From Pseudomonadota bacterium (GTDB taxonomy: Bacteria > Pseudomonadota > Alphaproteobacteria > Rhizobiales > Rhizobiaceae), in NCBI GenBank assembly GCA_023404095.1, contig JAEYDD010000026.1, positions 1 through 64,000 of the forward strand: a stretch of 64,000 nt of DNA, in the 5' to 3' direction. Of the stretch, positions 25,025-32,589 are shown in pieces (the stretch's first letter is position 1; every line of letters starts with the position of its first letter). The position numbers were made by a program, and so were the translations under genes. The notes beneath the pieces are model-generated. The model worked only from the letters and a program-made list of their open reading frames with translations, made no database searches and had not been told where the DNA came from.

Positions 25025-25393
25025 GGACCCGCGTGCGGGAGGCTCTGTGCCTCTGTGCCTCTGCGGATCGCGGAAGGCAAAGGATCTGCCGCCCCTCCCC
25101 TCTTTCGTGCCCGCGCTGGGCGGCGTTTGCCGCAATGGCCTGGGTTGCGAGCGTTCCTGAGTCAGTCGATGTGAGTCGCGACGCCCGACTTGTCCGAAGG
25201 AAGCCTCGCCCTGCCAAGCGGCCAGCTTGTTCTCCCCTCCCCTTCCGGCATTTTTGTTCCGCGTTCGTTCTGGCCAGTTGGACGCGCTCTTTACTTTTCG
25301 TTTACGATAAACCGTTTGACCAGACGCGCAAATCAGTTGAAAACGGTCGCGACGGAATTTTTCCGACTTTCCTCAATTAACCGTCGGACAATC
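25025..25393. other. Intergenic region upstream of repA
   Basis: 369 bases without a gene I can support. The first part has a short tandem CTCTGTGC (25043-25058). The last 100 bases become AT-rich and carry GTTTA-CGA-TAAAC (25300-25312) and the paired arms ACCGTTT (25311-25317) and AAACGGT (25341-25347). These are candidates for the repA promoter/autoregulatory operator or a centromere-like site. I did not find a clear 16-bp GTT...AAC parS of the kind known from repABC plasmids. Confidence 0.45.
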
Positions 25394-26611
25394 ATGGACA
25401 ACGTGCTCAGAGAATCTCCCGACCTGCCCTCCTCGGCTGACCGGATCATGCGCCATTCGCAGCTCCTTTCAGTACAATTGCAGAACCTCCGGCAGCAGAT
25501 GTATCCGCCGGAGGCGATGAAATCGCTCCGAACGTTTTCGTCGAAGGATGCCGCCGCTTTGCTTGGCATTGCCGAATCCACCCTGCGTCAGATGTCGCTC
25601 GATGGCGAGGCGGTGATCCCGGACCGGCAGGATAACGGCCGCCGCGTCTACACGCTGCCGCAACTGAACGAGATTCGCGCCTACCTCGCCAATCGTCGAC
25701 CTTCGGAGGGGCTGGATTTCCTTCCGCGCCGGCGCGCAGGAGACAAGCTCCAGGTGCTGGCGATCGCCAACTTCAAGGGCGGCTCGGCCAAGACCACCAC
25801 GACGGTGCATCTGGCGCACTACCTTGCCCTGCAGGGGCTGCGGGTCCTGGCGATTGATCTCGATCCGCAGGCGTCGCTCTCGACGATGTTCGGCTACCAG
25901 CCGGAATTCGACGTGGATGCGAACCAAACCCTCTACGCAGCGATCCGCTATGACGAGAATGAGCGCGTTCCCCTCTCAGCGGTCATCCGCAGGACGTATT
26001 TCGACGGCGTCGACATCGTGCCGGGCAATCTCGAGCTAATGGAATACGAGCACGAGACCCCGCAGGCGATTGCCAAGGGCCTCTCGCGCGGCGAGGGCAT
26101 GTTCTTCCGCCGGCTGAAGACGGTGCTTGCGGAGGTGGAGGACAATTACGATGTCGTGCTGATCGACGCGCCACCGCAGCTTGGCTACCTGACGCTGGGC
26201 GCGCTTTATGCGGCGACCGGTCTCCTCATTACGGTCCATCCTGCCATGCTCGATGTGGCTTCGATGAACCAGTTCCTCGCGATGACGAGCGACCTGCTCG
26301 GGGTCATCGAGGATGCCGGCGGCTCGCTGGAGCACGACTTCATCCGTTACGTTCTGACCCGCCATAATCCGCATGACGTGCCGCAGGTGAACGTGGTAGC
26401 GCTGCTGCGATCCCTGTTCGGCCAGGACGTGCTGGCTGCTTCGGTGGTCGATACGACGGCGATCGCAAGTGCGGGACTGGAGAAGAAGAGCCTGTACGAG
26501 ATGACTCGCGGAAGCGTCGGTCGTGATACGCTCAACCGTGCGCTCGAGTCGGTCGATGCCGTCAACGCCGAAATCTTCCGCCACATCAAGACAGTCTGGG
26601 GACGCAAATGA
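25394..26611 (+). CDS. repA: Plasmid partition protein RepA (ParA family)
   Basis: 405-residue ParA-type ATPase of repABC replicons. An N-terminal MerR-like helix-turn-helix (FSSKDAAALLGIAESTLRQM, then VIPDRQDNGRRVYTLPQL) precedes the ATPase with the deviant Walker A FKGGSAKTTT and LAIDLDPQASLS, LIDAPPQLGYL. It forms the DNA-bound gradient for replicon segregation and represses its own operon. The ATG at 25394 gives the expected N-terminus (DNVLRESPDLPSSADRIMRH). It overlaps repB by ATGA. The usual third gene, repC, is missing. Confidence 0.93.
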   Translation: MDNVLRESPDLPSSADRIMRHSQLLSVQLQNLRQQMYPPEAMKSLRTFSSKDAAALLGIAESTLRQMSLDGEAVIPDRQDNGRRVYTLPQLNEIRAYLANRRPSEGLDFLPRRRAGDKLQVLAIANFKGGSAKTTTTVHLAHYLALQGLRVLAIDLDPQASLSTMFGYQPEFDVDANQTLYAAIRYDENERVPLSAVIRRTYFDGVDIVPGNLELMEYEHETPQAIAKGLSRGEGMFFRRLKTVLAEVEDNYDVVLIDAPPQLGYLTLGALYAATGLLITVHPAMLDVASMNQFLAMTSDLLGVIEDAGGSLEHDFIRYVLTRHNPHDVPQVNVVALLRSLFGQDVLAASVVDTTAIASAGLEKKSLYEMTRGSVGRDTLNRALESVDAVNAEIFRHIKTVWGRK

Positions 26612-27639
26612 ACAGCGCCAGTGATCGCTCCAAGAGAATGAAAGCCATGTTCGGGGGGATCAACCCCGAGGATCTTGCCGCTACCGTGGCGCCCTCCCCG
26701 CTGTCGCAGGCCGGCCGTCGTGTCTCTTCCGGCGCCGTGCGCTCGATGCAGGACTCCTTTTCGGCGATCGAAGACGAGAACACGCGCCTGCGCGACCAGC
26801 TTGCCGCCTCCGAGGCGGTTGTGGAGATCGCGCCGGATCAGATCGAGCCATCCTTCGTGCGCGATCGGATGGAGGATCAGGTGGACCCCGGTCTTGCCGA
26901 TCTCGTGCGCAGTATCGGCGAGCATGGGCAGCAGGTGCCGATCCTCGTCCGTCCGCATCCCGCTGCGAGCGGTCGCTACCAGATTGCCTATGGCCATCGC
27001 CGCTGGAAGGCCGCAGGCCAGCTGAACCGTGCAGTCAAGGCGATCGTCCGGCCGCTTTCCGACGACGCGCTGGTTATTGCGCAAGGCAAGGAAAACAGCG
27101 AACGCAAGGATCTGTCCTTCATCGAGCAGGCGCTGTTTGCTCAGGAGCTGAAGGAGCGCAGCTTCGACCGTCAGACGATCGCAGCCGCCCTGGGCCGCAG
27201 CGAGGACAAGGGGTTGGCCTACATCTCGATCCTGACCTCGCTGGCGAGCACCCTGTCGCTGGAGATCGTTCGCAAGATCGGGCCTGCGCCGAAGACGGGG
27301 CGCCCGAAATGGGAAAGGCTGGCGGCGCATTTTTCCGACCGCAAGCTTCCGGCCGCGCGTTCCTCAGCGGCCAATGGGCTGATGTCTTCCGAAAAGTGGC
27401 TCGCTGCCGACAGTGACGCGCGCTTCTCGATGCTGCTGTCGCTGCTGGATGCAAAGGAGAAGCCGGTGCCCGCCCGGAGCATCATCAAGGGTGGGGCAGG
27501 GCAGGAGGCCGTGACGATCGAGCGGGCGGGACAGGTGACCCGCTTCGCCGTGGACGAACGCCAGAATCCGGGCTTTGCGGAATGGCTTGCCCAGGAGCTT
27601 CCGTCGCTTGTGACGCGCTTCGAGCAGGAGCGCGGCTGA
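26608..27639 (+). CDS. repB: Plasmid partition protein RepB (ParB family)
   Basis: 343-residue centromere-binding partner of RepA. It starts with the RepA-contact region (SDRSKRMKAMFGGINPEDL), has the ParB nuclease-like domain with QIAYGHRRWKAA and AQGKENSERKDLSFIEQA, and a helix-turn-helix (FDRQTIAAALGRSEDKGLAYI) near residues 190-215. Its length is normal and I see no frameshift, so it looks functional. The next gene is fba on the same strand, not repC. Confidence 0.93.
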   Translation: MNSASDRSKRMKAMFGGINPEDLAATVAPSPLSQAGRRVSSGAVRSMQDSFSAIEDENTRLRDQLAASEAVVEIAPDQIEPSFVRDRMEDQVDPGLADLVRSIGEHGQQVPILVRPHPAASGRYQIAYGHRRWKAAGQLNRAVKAIVRPLSDDALVIAQGKENSERKDLSFIEQALFAQELKERSFDRQTIAAALGRSEDKGLAYISILTSLASTLSLEIVRKIGPAPKTGRPKWERLAAHFSDRKLPAARSSAANGLMSSEKWLAADSDARFSMLLSLLDAKEKPVPARSIIKGGAGQEAVTIERAGQVTRFAVDERQNPGFAEWLAQELPSLVTRFEQERG

Positions 27640-27645
27640 AGACAT

Positions 27646-27673
27646 GCGGGCGAGGGGAGCCCTCCTCGCCCGC
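27646..27673 (+). terminator. Hairpin directly after repB
   Basis: A perfect 10-bp stem GCGGGCGAGG / CCTCGCCCGC with an 8-base loop starts seven bases after the repB stop. There is no T-run, so termination would be weak or Rho-assisted. It would isolate repAB from the downstream region. Confidence 0.5.
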
Positions 27674-27770
27674 TCTGACTCCGATTCCGCCGACCGGCAC
27701 AAGGGCTGAGTCCGCAAAACGCACCTATTCCACTGAAAATAAAGCGAAAAATTCCGCGGCGTTTCAACTG

Positions 27771-27808
27771 TAACACCAAGAGCCCCCGCAACTGGCCGAT
27801 CGGGGTGT
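27771..27808 (-). ncRNA. Possible remnant of the repB-repC antisense RNA (ctRNA) region
   Basis: In repABC loci a small counter-transcribed RNA lies between repB and repC on the opposite strand. At that place here, the minus strand can fold: ACACC pairs with GGTGT and CCCCG with CGGGG around a 12-base loop, followed after about 25 bases by AATTTTT. Position and fold suggest a ctRNA or its remnant, but I have not compared it with a known ctRNA, and its target gene repC is absent. Confidence 0.3.
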
Positions 27809-27918
27809 AAACGGCCTCTCCCGGCGCTTTCTTCAGGCGTCCGCCTGACCAGCGGCACGCGCGAATTGCGACAGTCACGTGTCTTCATGTGGATACCAAG
27901 GTCTTGAATTTTCTTACT

Positions 27919-27946
27919 AATCGATTTGATATCGTTTCAATCGATT
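27919..27946. promoter_or_regulatory. Doublet operator upstream of fba
   Basis: The decamer AATCGATTTG occurs twice (27919-27928 and 27939-27948), and each copy contains the palindrome AATCGATT. The copies are exactly 20 bases apart, so they face the same side of the helix. They lie about 100 bases before the fba start. Arrangement and symmetry fit a LacI-type or similar dimeric regulator binding cooperatively; the regulator is not identifiable here. Confidence 0.5.
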
Positions 27947-28046
27947 TGGGTTAAACTGTTTTGCCGGGAGGGCTGTTGCAAGGCCCGTCGCTTCTGTGAT
28001 TAGTGCCAAGCAACTTGGTAATCCGTTTGGAAAAGGGAGATACGGA

Positions 28047-29093
28047 ATGGCGTTGATTACAATGCGGCAGTTGCTCGATCATGCTGCGGAGAACGATTAC
28101 GCACTGCCTGCGTTCAACGTGAATAACCTCGAATACATCCAGGCCGTGATGCGCGCCGCCGACGCGACCGATTCACCGGTGATCCTGCAGGCAAGCCGCG
28201 GTGCACGTGCCTATGCCGGCGACGCCTTCCTGCGTCACCTCATCCTGGGTGCGGCCGAAGAGTATCCGCATATTCCCGTCTGCCTTCATCTCGACCACGG
28301 CGATCAGCCTTCGACCTGCATCTCGGCGATCACGAACGGCTTCACGTCGGTGATGATGGACGGATCGCTGCTGGCCGACGGCAAGACCGTGGCAAGCTAC
28401 GAATACAATGTCGACGTCACTGCCGAAGTGGTGAAGATAGCCCATGCGGCTGGTGTCTCCGTCGAGGGCGAGCTTGGGTGTCTCGGCAACCTCGAGACCG
28501 GCGCCGGCGACAAGGAAGACGGCCACGGCTTCGAGGGCAAGCTGTCGCGCGAGGAACTGCTGACCGATCCGGAGCAGGCGCTGGACTTCGTCAGCAAGAC
28601 CGGCGTCGATGCTCTGGCCGTCGCCATCGGCACAAGCCACGGCGCCTACAAGTTCACACGCGAGCCGGACGGCGAGATCCTCTCGATCGAGACGATCGCC
28701 AGGATCAATAAGAAGTTGCCGAACACGCATCTCGTCATGCACGGATCGTCTTCCGTTCCGAAGGAGCTGCAGGATCTGTTCAACAGCTATGGCGGCCAGA
28801 TGAAGCCGACCTGGGGCGTGCCGGTCTCCGAGATCCAGAAGGCGATCCCGCTCGGCGTGCGCAAGGTCAACATCGATACGGACCTGCGCCTGGCGATGAC
28901 AGGCACGATCCGCAAGAACTTCACCGAGGCTCCGGACAATTTCGACCCGCGCAACTACCTGAAGCCGGCAACCGCGCTGATGGCGGAGGTTTGCAAGGAA
29001 CGCTTCGAAGCCTTCCGGACGGCCGGCAAGGCCTCGAAGATCCGCGTGAAGCGGCTGCCGGATATGGCGAAGTTCTACGCGTCTGCCAAGTAA
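28047..29093 (+). CDS. fba: Class II fructose-bisphosphate aldolase
   Basis: Zinc aldolase joining or splitting dihydroxyacetone phosphate and an aldehyde phosphate. 348 residues, with the metal histidines in LHLDHGDQPSTC, GTSHGAYKF and LVMHGSSSVP, the glutamate in SVEGELGCLG, and the phosphate loop KVNIDTDLRLAMTG. The length and insertions fit the Calvin/CbbA-like subgroup. The ATG at 28047 follows AAAGGGAGA. It lies between repB and a minus-strand RuBisCO-like operon, has its own operator and hairpin, and so appears to be a single-gene unit. It may process C3/C4 phosphates made by the neighbouring pathways. Confidence 0.9.
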   Translation: MALITMRQLLDHAAENDYALPAFNVNNLEYIQAVMRAADATDSPVILQASRGARAYAGDAFLRHLILGAAEEYPHIPVCLHLDHGDQPSTCISAITNGFTSVMMDGSLLADGKTVASYEYNVDVTAEVVKIAHAAGVSVEGELGCLGNLETGAGDKEDGHGFEGKLSREELLTDPEQALDFVSKTGVDALAVAIGTSHGAYKFTREPDGEILSIETIARINKKLPNTHLVMHGSSSVPKELQDLFNSYGGQMKPTWGVPVSEIQKAIPLGVRKVNIDTDLRLAMTGTIRKNFTEAPDNFDPRNYLKPATALMAEVCKERFEAFRTAGKASKIRVKRLPDMAKFYASAK

Positions 29094-29113
29094 GCGTACG
29101 CGCGATGAAGAGG

Positions 29114-29136
29114 AGAGGCAGGGTCTCCCTGCCTCT
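29114..29136 (+). terminator. Hairpin after fba
   Basis: A 10-bp stem AGAGGCAGGG / CCCTGCCTCT with a 3-base loop follows the fba stop by about 20 bases. There is no clear T-run; termination is probable but not certain. Confidence 0.6.
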
Positions 29137-29527
29137 TCAGCATGCCTCCCTCCCGGCGGCCTCTTCGGGCCGCGGCGGGGGGCTCAGAGGGAGGGCGTGG
29201 TGGTTCCCGACGCTGCCCAAGATACCACGGCGCAGCACGACGGCTGTGCGCTTGCCAAACGTCCGGCGGCCCAGACTATGGTTAACGGTCGGTAGTGAAA
29301 GAGATTCTTTGATTATCTTTCATAACTGCCCGGCGTACGCATTAAATCAATGTGTTAACCATTCATACAGTTCTATCGTCTTGCTCCAAAATAGTGGGTG
29401 GGAACTACCCTGTGATGTTTCGCTGACGCATGAGCCGACGAGCGATGCGCCCGGGAGTCGCGATGACGCGCCAGTGGTGTGGCGAGATCGGTGGAGAGCG
29501 CTGGGTGAAGGATCGCCTCGCAGCCGG
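29137..29527. other. Intergenic region between fba and the convergent RLP operon
   Basis: About 390 bases with no supported gene. It contains small inverted repeats (GCGGCC/GGCCGC near 29157, TGAAAGA/TCTTTCA near 29297-29321) and an AT-rich stretch around 29290-29400. It separates two convergent transcripts, so it may hold the 3' ends of both. Confidence 0.4.
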
Positions 29528-30646
29528 TCAGGCGTGGACGGCGGCCACCAGTCGGCGGCAGGCGTCGATCAGGTTGGGTTCCTGAAGCAGCGCCCCTCCG
29601 ATGAGGTACATCACGTCGGCGCCGTAGGCATCGCGCATTTCGGGCACACGGGCGAAGGTCATGCCGCCGCCCGGGGCGGGGACGATAGCCTTCCGGCCAC
29701 CCATCTTCACCCCGCAGGCGGCTGCGATTGAAAGACACTCTTCGCGGGTAAAACCGAAGCGGCCGCCGAAATTCGGGTAGATCACCGCGTCAGCGCCCAT
29801 CAGGCGGTGCAACGTGCCGTAGAAGGTGCGGTGCGAAAAGCCGCAATCGGGAGAAACCACGTTGGCGCCGGAAAAGGCCGGATGCGAGACAATCGGCAGG
29901 GTGAAATCCGGATCGGCGGCAAGCGCGCGCACGACATCGTAACCGGCAAGCGCCGGCGCGAGCATGACGCCGCCGGCGCCGCATTCTTGCGCCTGCTTTG
30001 CCCGCTCGATGACGGCCGGCGCCGGACCGGTGATGTTGGGAACGAAGCTCGCCCGGCCACCGCTCTTCACATTTGCCTCGCCGACGGCATCGATGCAGGC
30101 TTTCAGCCGCTCGTCGAACGGCGCGGTCTTCTGGTCCACGAGGCCATGGTCGTCCTTGACATAATGCATGCCGCCCAGCGCGAAATCGTGTGCGAGGCGG
30201 GCAAGTGCGACGGTTGGCAAGCCCACCGGCTTGATCGCCGACATCAGCAACGGTTCCTTGTCGATGCCGGCGCGCGCGCGCAGACCGGCGATGCCGTGGC
30301 GAGGGCCATTGCACAGAGCAAGCAAGCCCGGAGAGAGGCCGATATCCTCGACCTTGAGACCCGGCTTGATGGAACTGTTGCCGAAGACGATGTTGAGGAA
30401 CTGCAGAAAGTCCCCGCCGACATCATCCTCCGAATAGGAGATGGTCGCGAGATGGCCCGGGCGGCCGGCCGAGTCCTTTTGCAGATTTTCCAGCCGGCCG
30501 AGAATTTCGTCTTCGACGTAGCCTTTCGGGACTGCGCTCCGCGGGATTTCCACGGTCTGCTCCAGCGCGATATCCAGTGCCCGCGCCTTCGCCTCCGGCT
30601 CGTCGGCGGCACGCACAAAATACGTGACTGTGAAGCGCGGTGCCAT
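29528..30646 (-). CDS. RuBisCO-like protein (type IV) of the mtnK-mtnA-transketolase operon
   Basis: 372-residue RuBisCO large-chain homologue, quite different from OiaX. Kept features are SAIKPVGL (catalytic lysine), YVKDDHGLVDQ (carbamylated lysine and metal site, with glutamate replaced by histidine), VSHPAF (arginine after the histidine lost) and an altered C-terminal phosphate loop (LIGGALLQEP). Several carboxylase residues are therefore gone and carbon fixation is not expected. Known type IV proteins act as enolases or isomerases on ketose phosphates. Together with MtnK and MtnA it probably isomerises a ribulose 1-phosphate analogue. Start overlaps the transketolase stop by one base. 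Confidence 0.85.
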   Translation of the reverse strand: MAPRFTVTYFVRAADEPEAKARALDIALEQTVEIPRSAVPKGYVEDEILGRLENLQKDSAGRPGHLATISYSEDDVGGDFLQFLNIVFGNSSIKPGLKVEDIGLSPGLLALCNGPRHGIAGLRARAGIDKEPLLMSAIKPVGLPTVALARLAHDFALGGMHYVKDDHGLVDQKTAPFDERLKACIDAVGEANVKSGGRASFVPNITGPAPAVIERAKQAQECGAGGVMLAPALAGYDVVRALAADPDFTLPIVSHPAFSGANVVSPDCGFSHRTFYGTLHRLMGADAVIYPNFGGRFGFTREECLSIAAACGVKMGGRKAIVPAPGGGMTFARVPEMRDAYGADVMYLIGGALLQEPNLIDACRRLVAAVHA

Positions 30647-31647
30647 CAGAGCGCCTCGGCTTTCTGTGCGGAATGCACGTGGTCAAGGCGAACCTCTGCC
30701 AGTTCCTCCTCACCGATGGCGAGCGGCCTGTCGAGGAGGGTTTCGATGGCGGCGACGAGCGCGCCGGCATCGAGCCCGTATTTCTTCATGAGATAGGGTT
30801 TCGAGGCGCCATGGGCGAAGGTGTCGTTCAGGCCGAGGCGCTTGAGGCGGATGCCGAGCCCTTCTTCCGCGAGGATTTCGGCGACCATCGAACCGAGGCC
30901 GCCGACGATGGTGTGGTTCTCCAGGGTGACGACGCCCTTCTTGCCGCGCGCGGCTTTCAGGAGGCCGTCCCGGTCGAACGGCTTTAAAGTCGATGCATGC
31001 AGATGGTGGATGCCGACACCGCGTGCCGCGATCGGCCCGGTGGCGCGCAACGCCTCTTCCGTGCATACGCCGGAGGAGACGACAAGGATGTCGTCGCCTT
31101 CCGAGAGCGTGCGCAGCCTGTTGAATTCGAAGGGAGTCGCGAAGAGACGGGGCACTTCGCCGCGCAGGACGCGCACATAAACCGGGCCGTCGATGCTGTC
31201 GGCGACTTTGAGCACGGTCTCGACTTCCGTCGCATCGCCCGTTTCGAGGATCGTCATGTTCGGTACGGCGCGCAGCACGGCGATGTCCTCGATCGCCTGG
31301 TGCGTGATGCCGCCGGGCGTGGTGATGCCGGGTAGGAACCCCATCAGCCTGACCTTGCGGTTGGAATAGGCGATGGAATTGATCAACTGGTCGTAGGGCC
31401 GGCGGTAGAGGAAGACCGAGAAGGTATGGATGAACGGACGGTATCCCTGCATGGCGAGGCCGCCGGCGAAGGAGAGCATGTTCTGCTCGGCCATGCCCAG
31501 CGACAGGAACTGTTCGGGATGCCGGTCTCGAAATCCATCGACTTCGCAAGACGAGGTGAGGTCGGCGGAGAGGCAGAGCACCTCGGGCCGTGCCGTGGCG
31601 AAGGCCTCGAAGGCCCTGGCATAGGGGCGGTTGACGATTTCGACCAT
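30646..31647 (-). CDS. Transketolase C-terminal half (pyrimidine-binding and C domains)
   Basis: 333 residues, holding the part of a split transketolase that binds the pyrimidine ring of thiamine diphosphate: LSLGMAEQNMLSFAGGLAMQG contains the catalytic glutamate, and the C-terminal domain begins near residue 190 (GDDILVVSSGVCTEEAL). It starts two bases after the stop of the N-terminal half, and both are needed for an active site. Split transketolases of this type move two-carbon ketol units. In this operon it would act downstream of the RLP on a xylulose 5-phosphate-like compound. Confidence 0.87.
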   Translation of the reverse strand: MVEIVNRPYARAFEAFATARPEVLCLSADLTSSCEVDGFRDRHPEQFLSLGMAEQNMLSFAGGLAMQGYRPFIHTFSVFLYRRPYDQLINSIAYSNRKVRLMGFLPGITTPGGITHQAIEDIAVLRAVPNMTILETGDATEVETVLKVADSIDGPVYVRVLRGEVPRLFATPFEFNRLRTLSEGDDILVVSSGVCTEEALRATGPIAARGVGIHHLHASTLKPFDRDGLLKAARGKKGVVTLENHTIVGGLGSMVAEILAEEGLGIRLKRLGLNDTFAHGASKPYLMKKYGLDAGALVAAIETLLDRPLAIGEEELAEVRLDHVHSAQKAEAL

Positions 31648-31649
31648 GG

Positions 31650-32585
31650 TCAGGCCCCTTCCATCGCGGTGGGATCGATGCCGAGTTCGGCGGCGAGCGC
31701 GTCTCGCATTTCCAGCCGTTCGTCCGTGCTTTTGAAGCGGACATAGTGCAGGCGCGGAAAACGCTTCTTCAGGAACGCCATGCCCTGATAGGGCGAGGTG
31801 TTGGCGAGGATGACCAGCGGCTTTCCGGCTTCGGCGCTTTCGGCTGCGGCACGCAGCGCGCTGAGATCATGACCATCCACCGAGCGGCACGTGACACTGA
31901 AGGCGGAAACGCGTGCGGCGAGATCACCGAGATCGAGCACCGAGGACATGGCGCCATCGCATTGCTGGCGGTTCACGTCGACGATGACGCGGATGTTGTC
32001 GATCCTGTGATGGCTCATCGCCGCAAGGCATTCCCAGGTCTGGCCTTCCTGGAATTCGCCGTCGGACATATAGACCCAGACCTTGCCGGGCTCCTTCCTC
32101 CTCAACCGGGCCCAGGCGACGCCCGACGCCATGGAGAGGCCCTGCGCCAGAGAGCCCGTTGTCACTTCCATGCCGGGGCTGTGCTCTGCCCCGATCATCT
32201 CGACCGAGCCGCCGTCCTTGTTGAAGTGATCGAGCGCATGTTCATCCATGCGGCCGGTCTCGATCAGCGCGGAATAGATGACGAGCGCATAGTGGGCGGG
32301 CGAGATGAAGAAACGGTCGTATTCCGGCCCGACCGGGCCGTGGTAGCCAGCACCCGTGAAGGCATTAGGATTGTGCGCGGAAGGCACGCCGCCAAAGGGC
32401 AGCGGCACCTTCGGCAGGGTGGACTCGCCCAGATGAAGCAACTCGTTATAGAGCAGGGCAAGGCTCTCGGCGGCCGAGCAGGCCTGGCTGAGATAGCCGC
32501 CATTGTGCTTCATCGTGTGGAAGAACACGCGCCGGCGAATGCCGAGCGCGATATCCTCGGTGGATTTTTCGTTGGGCAGGCTCAT
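31650..32585 (-). CDS. Transketolase N-terminal half (thiamine diphosphate-binding domain)
   Basis: 311 residues with the thiamine diphosphate motif in the form MSDGEFQEGQTWECLAAMSH followed by VDVN (variant of GDG...N), and HSPGMEVTTGSLAQGLS, in which the conserved glycines and histidines line the active site. It follows mtnA by four bases and precedes the C-terminal half by two. The split form is common for catabolic transketolases in alphaproteobacteria. Confidence 0.87.
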   Translation of the reverse strand: MSLPNEKSTEDIALGIRRRVFFHTMKHNGGYLSQACSAAESLALLYNELLHLGESTLPKVPLPFGGVPSAHNPNAFTGAGYHGPVGPEYDRFFISPAHYALVIYSALIETGRMDEHALDHFNKDGGSVEMIGAEHSPGMEVTTGSLAQGLSMASGVAWARLRRKEPGKVWVYMSDGEFQEGQTWECLAAMSHHRIDNIRVIVDVNRQQCDGAMSSVLDLGDLAARVSAFSVTCRSVDGHDLSALRAAAESAEAGKPLVILANTSPYQGMAFLKKRFPRLHYVRFKSTDERLEMRDALAAELGIDPTAMEGA

Positions 32586-32589
32586 CGTC

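Noticed and set aside
25043..25066. Tandem CTCTGTGC repeat as an iteron-type origin
   Set aside because: Only two full copies of 8 bases with a decayed third, far from any initiator gene; most likely chance.
25025..28046. A classical parS of the repABC family
   Set aside because: I looked for a 16-bp GTT...AAC palindrome around repA and repB and found only the 13-bp GTTTACGATAAAC, which is too short to call.
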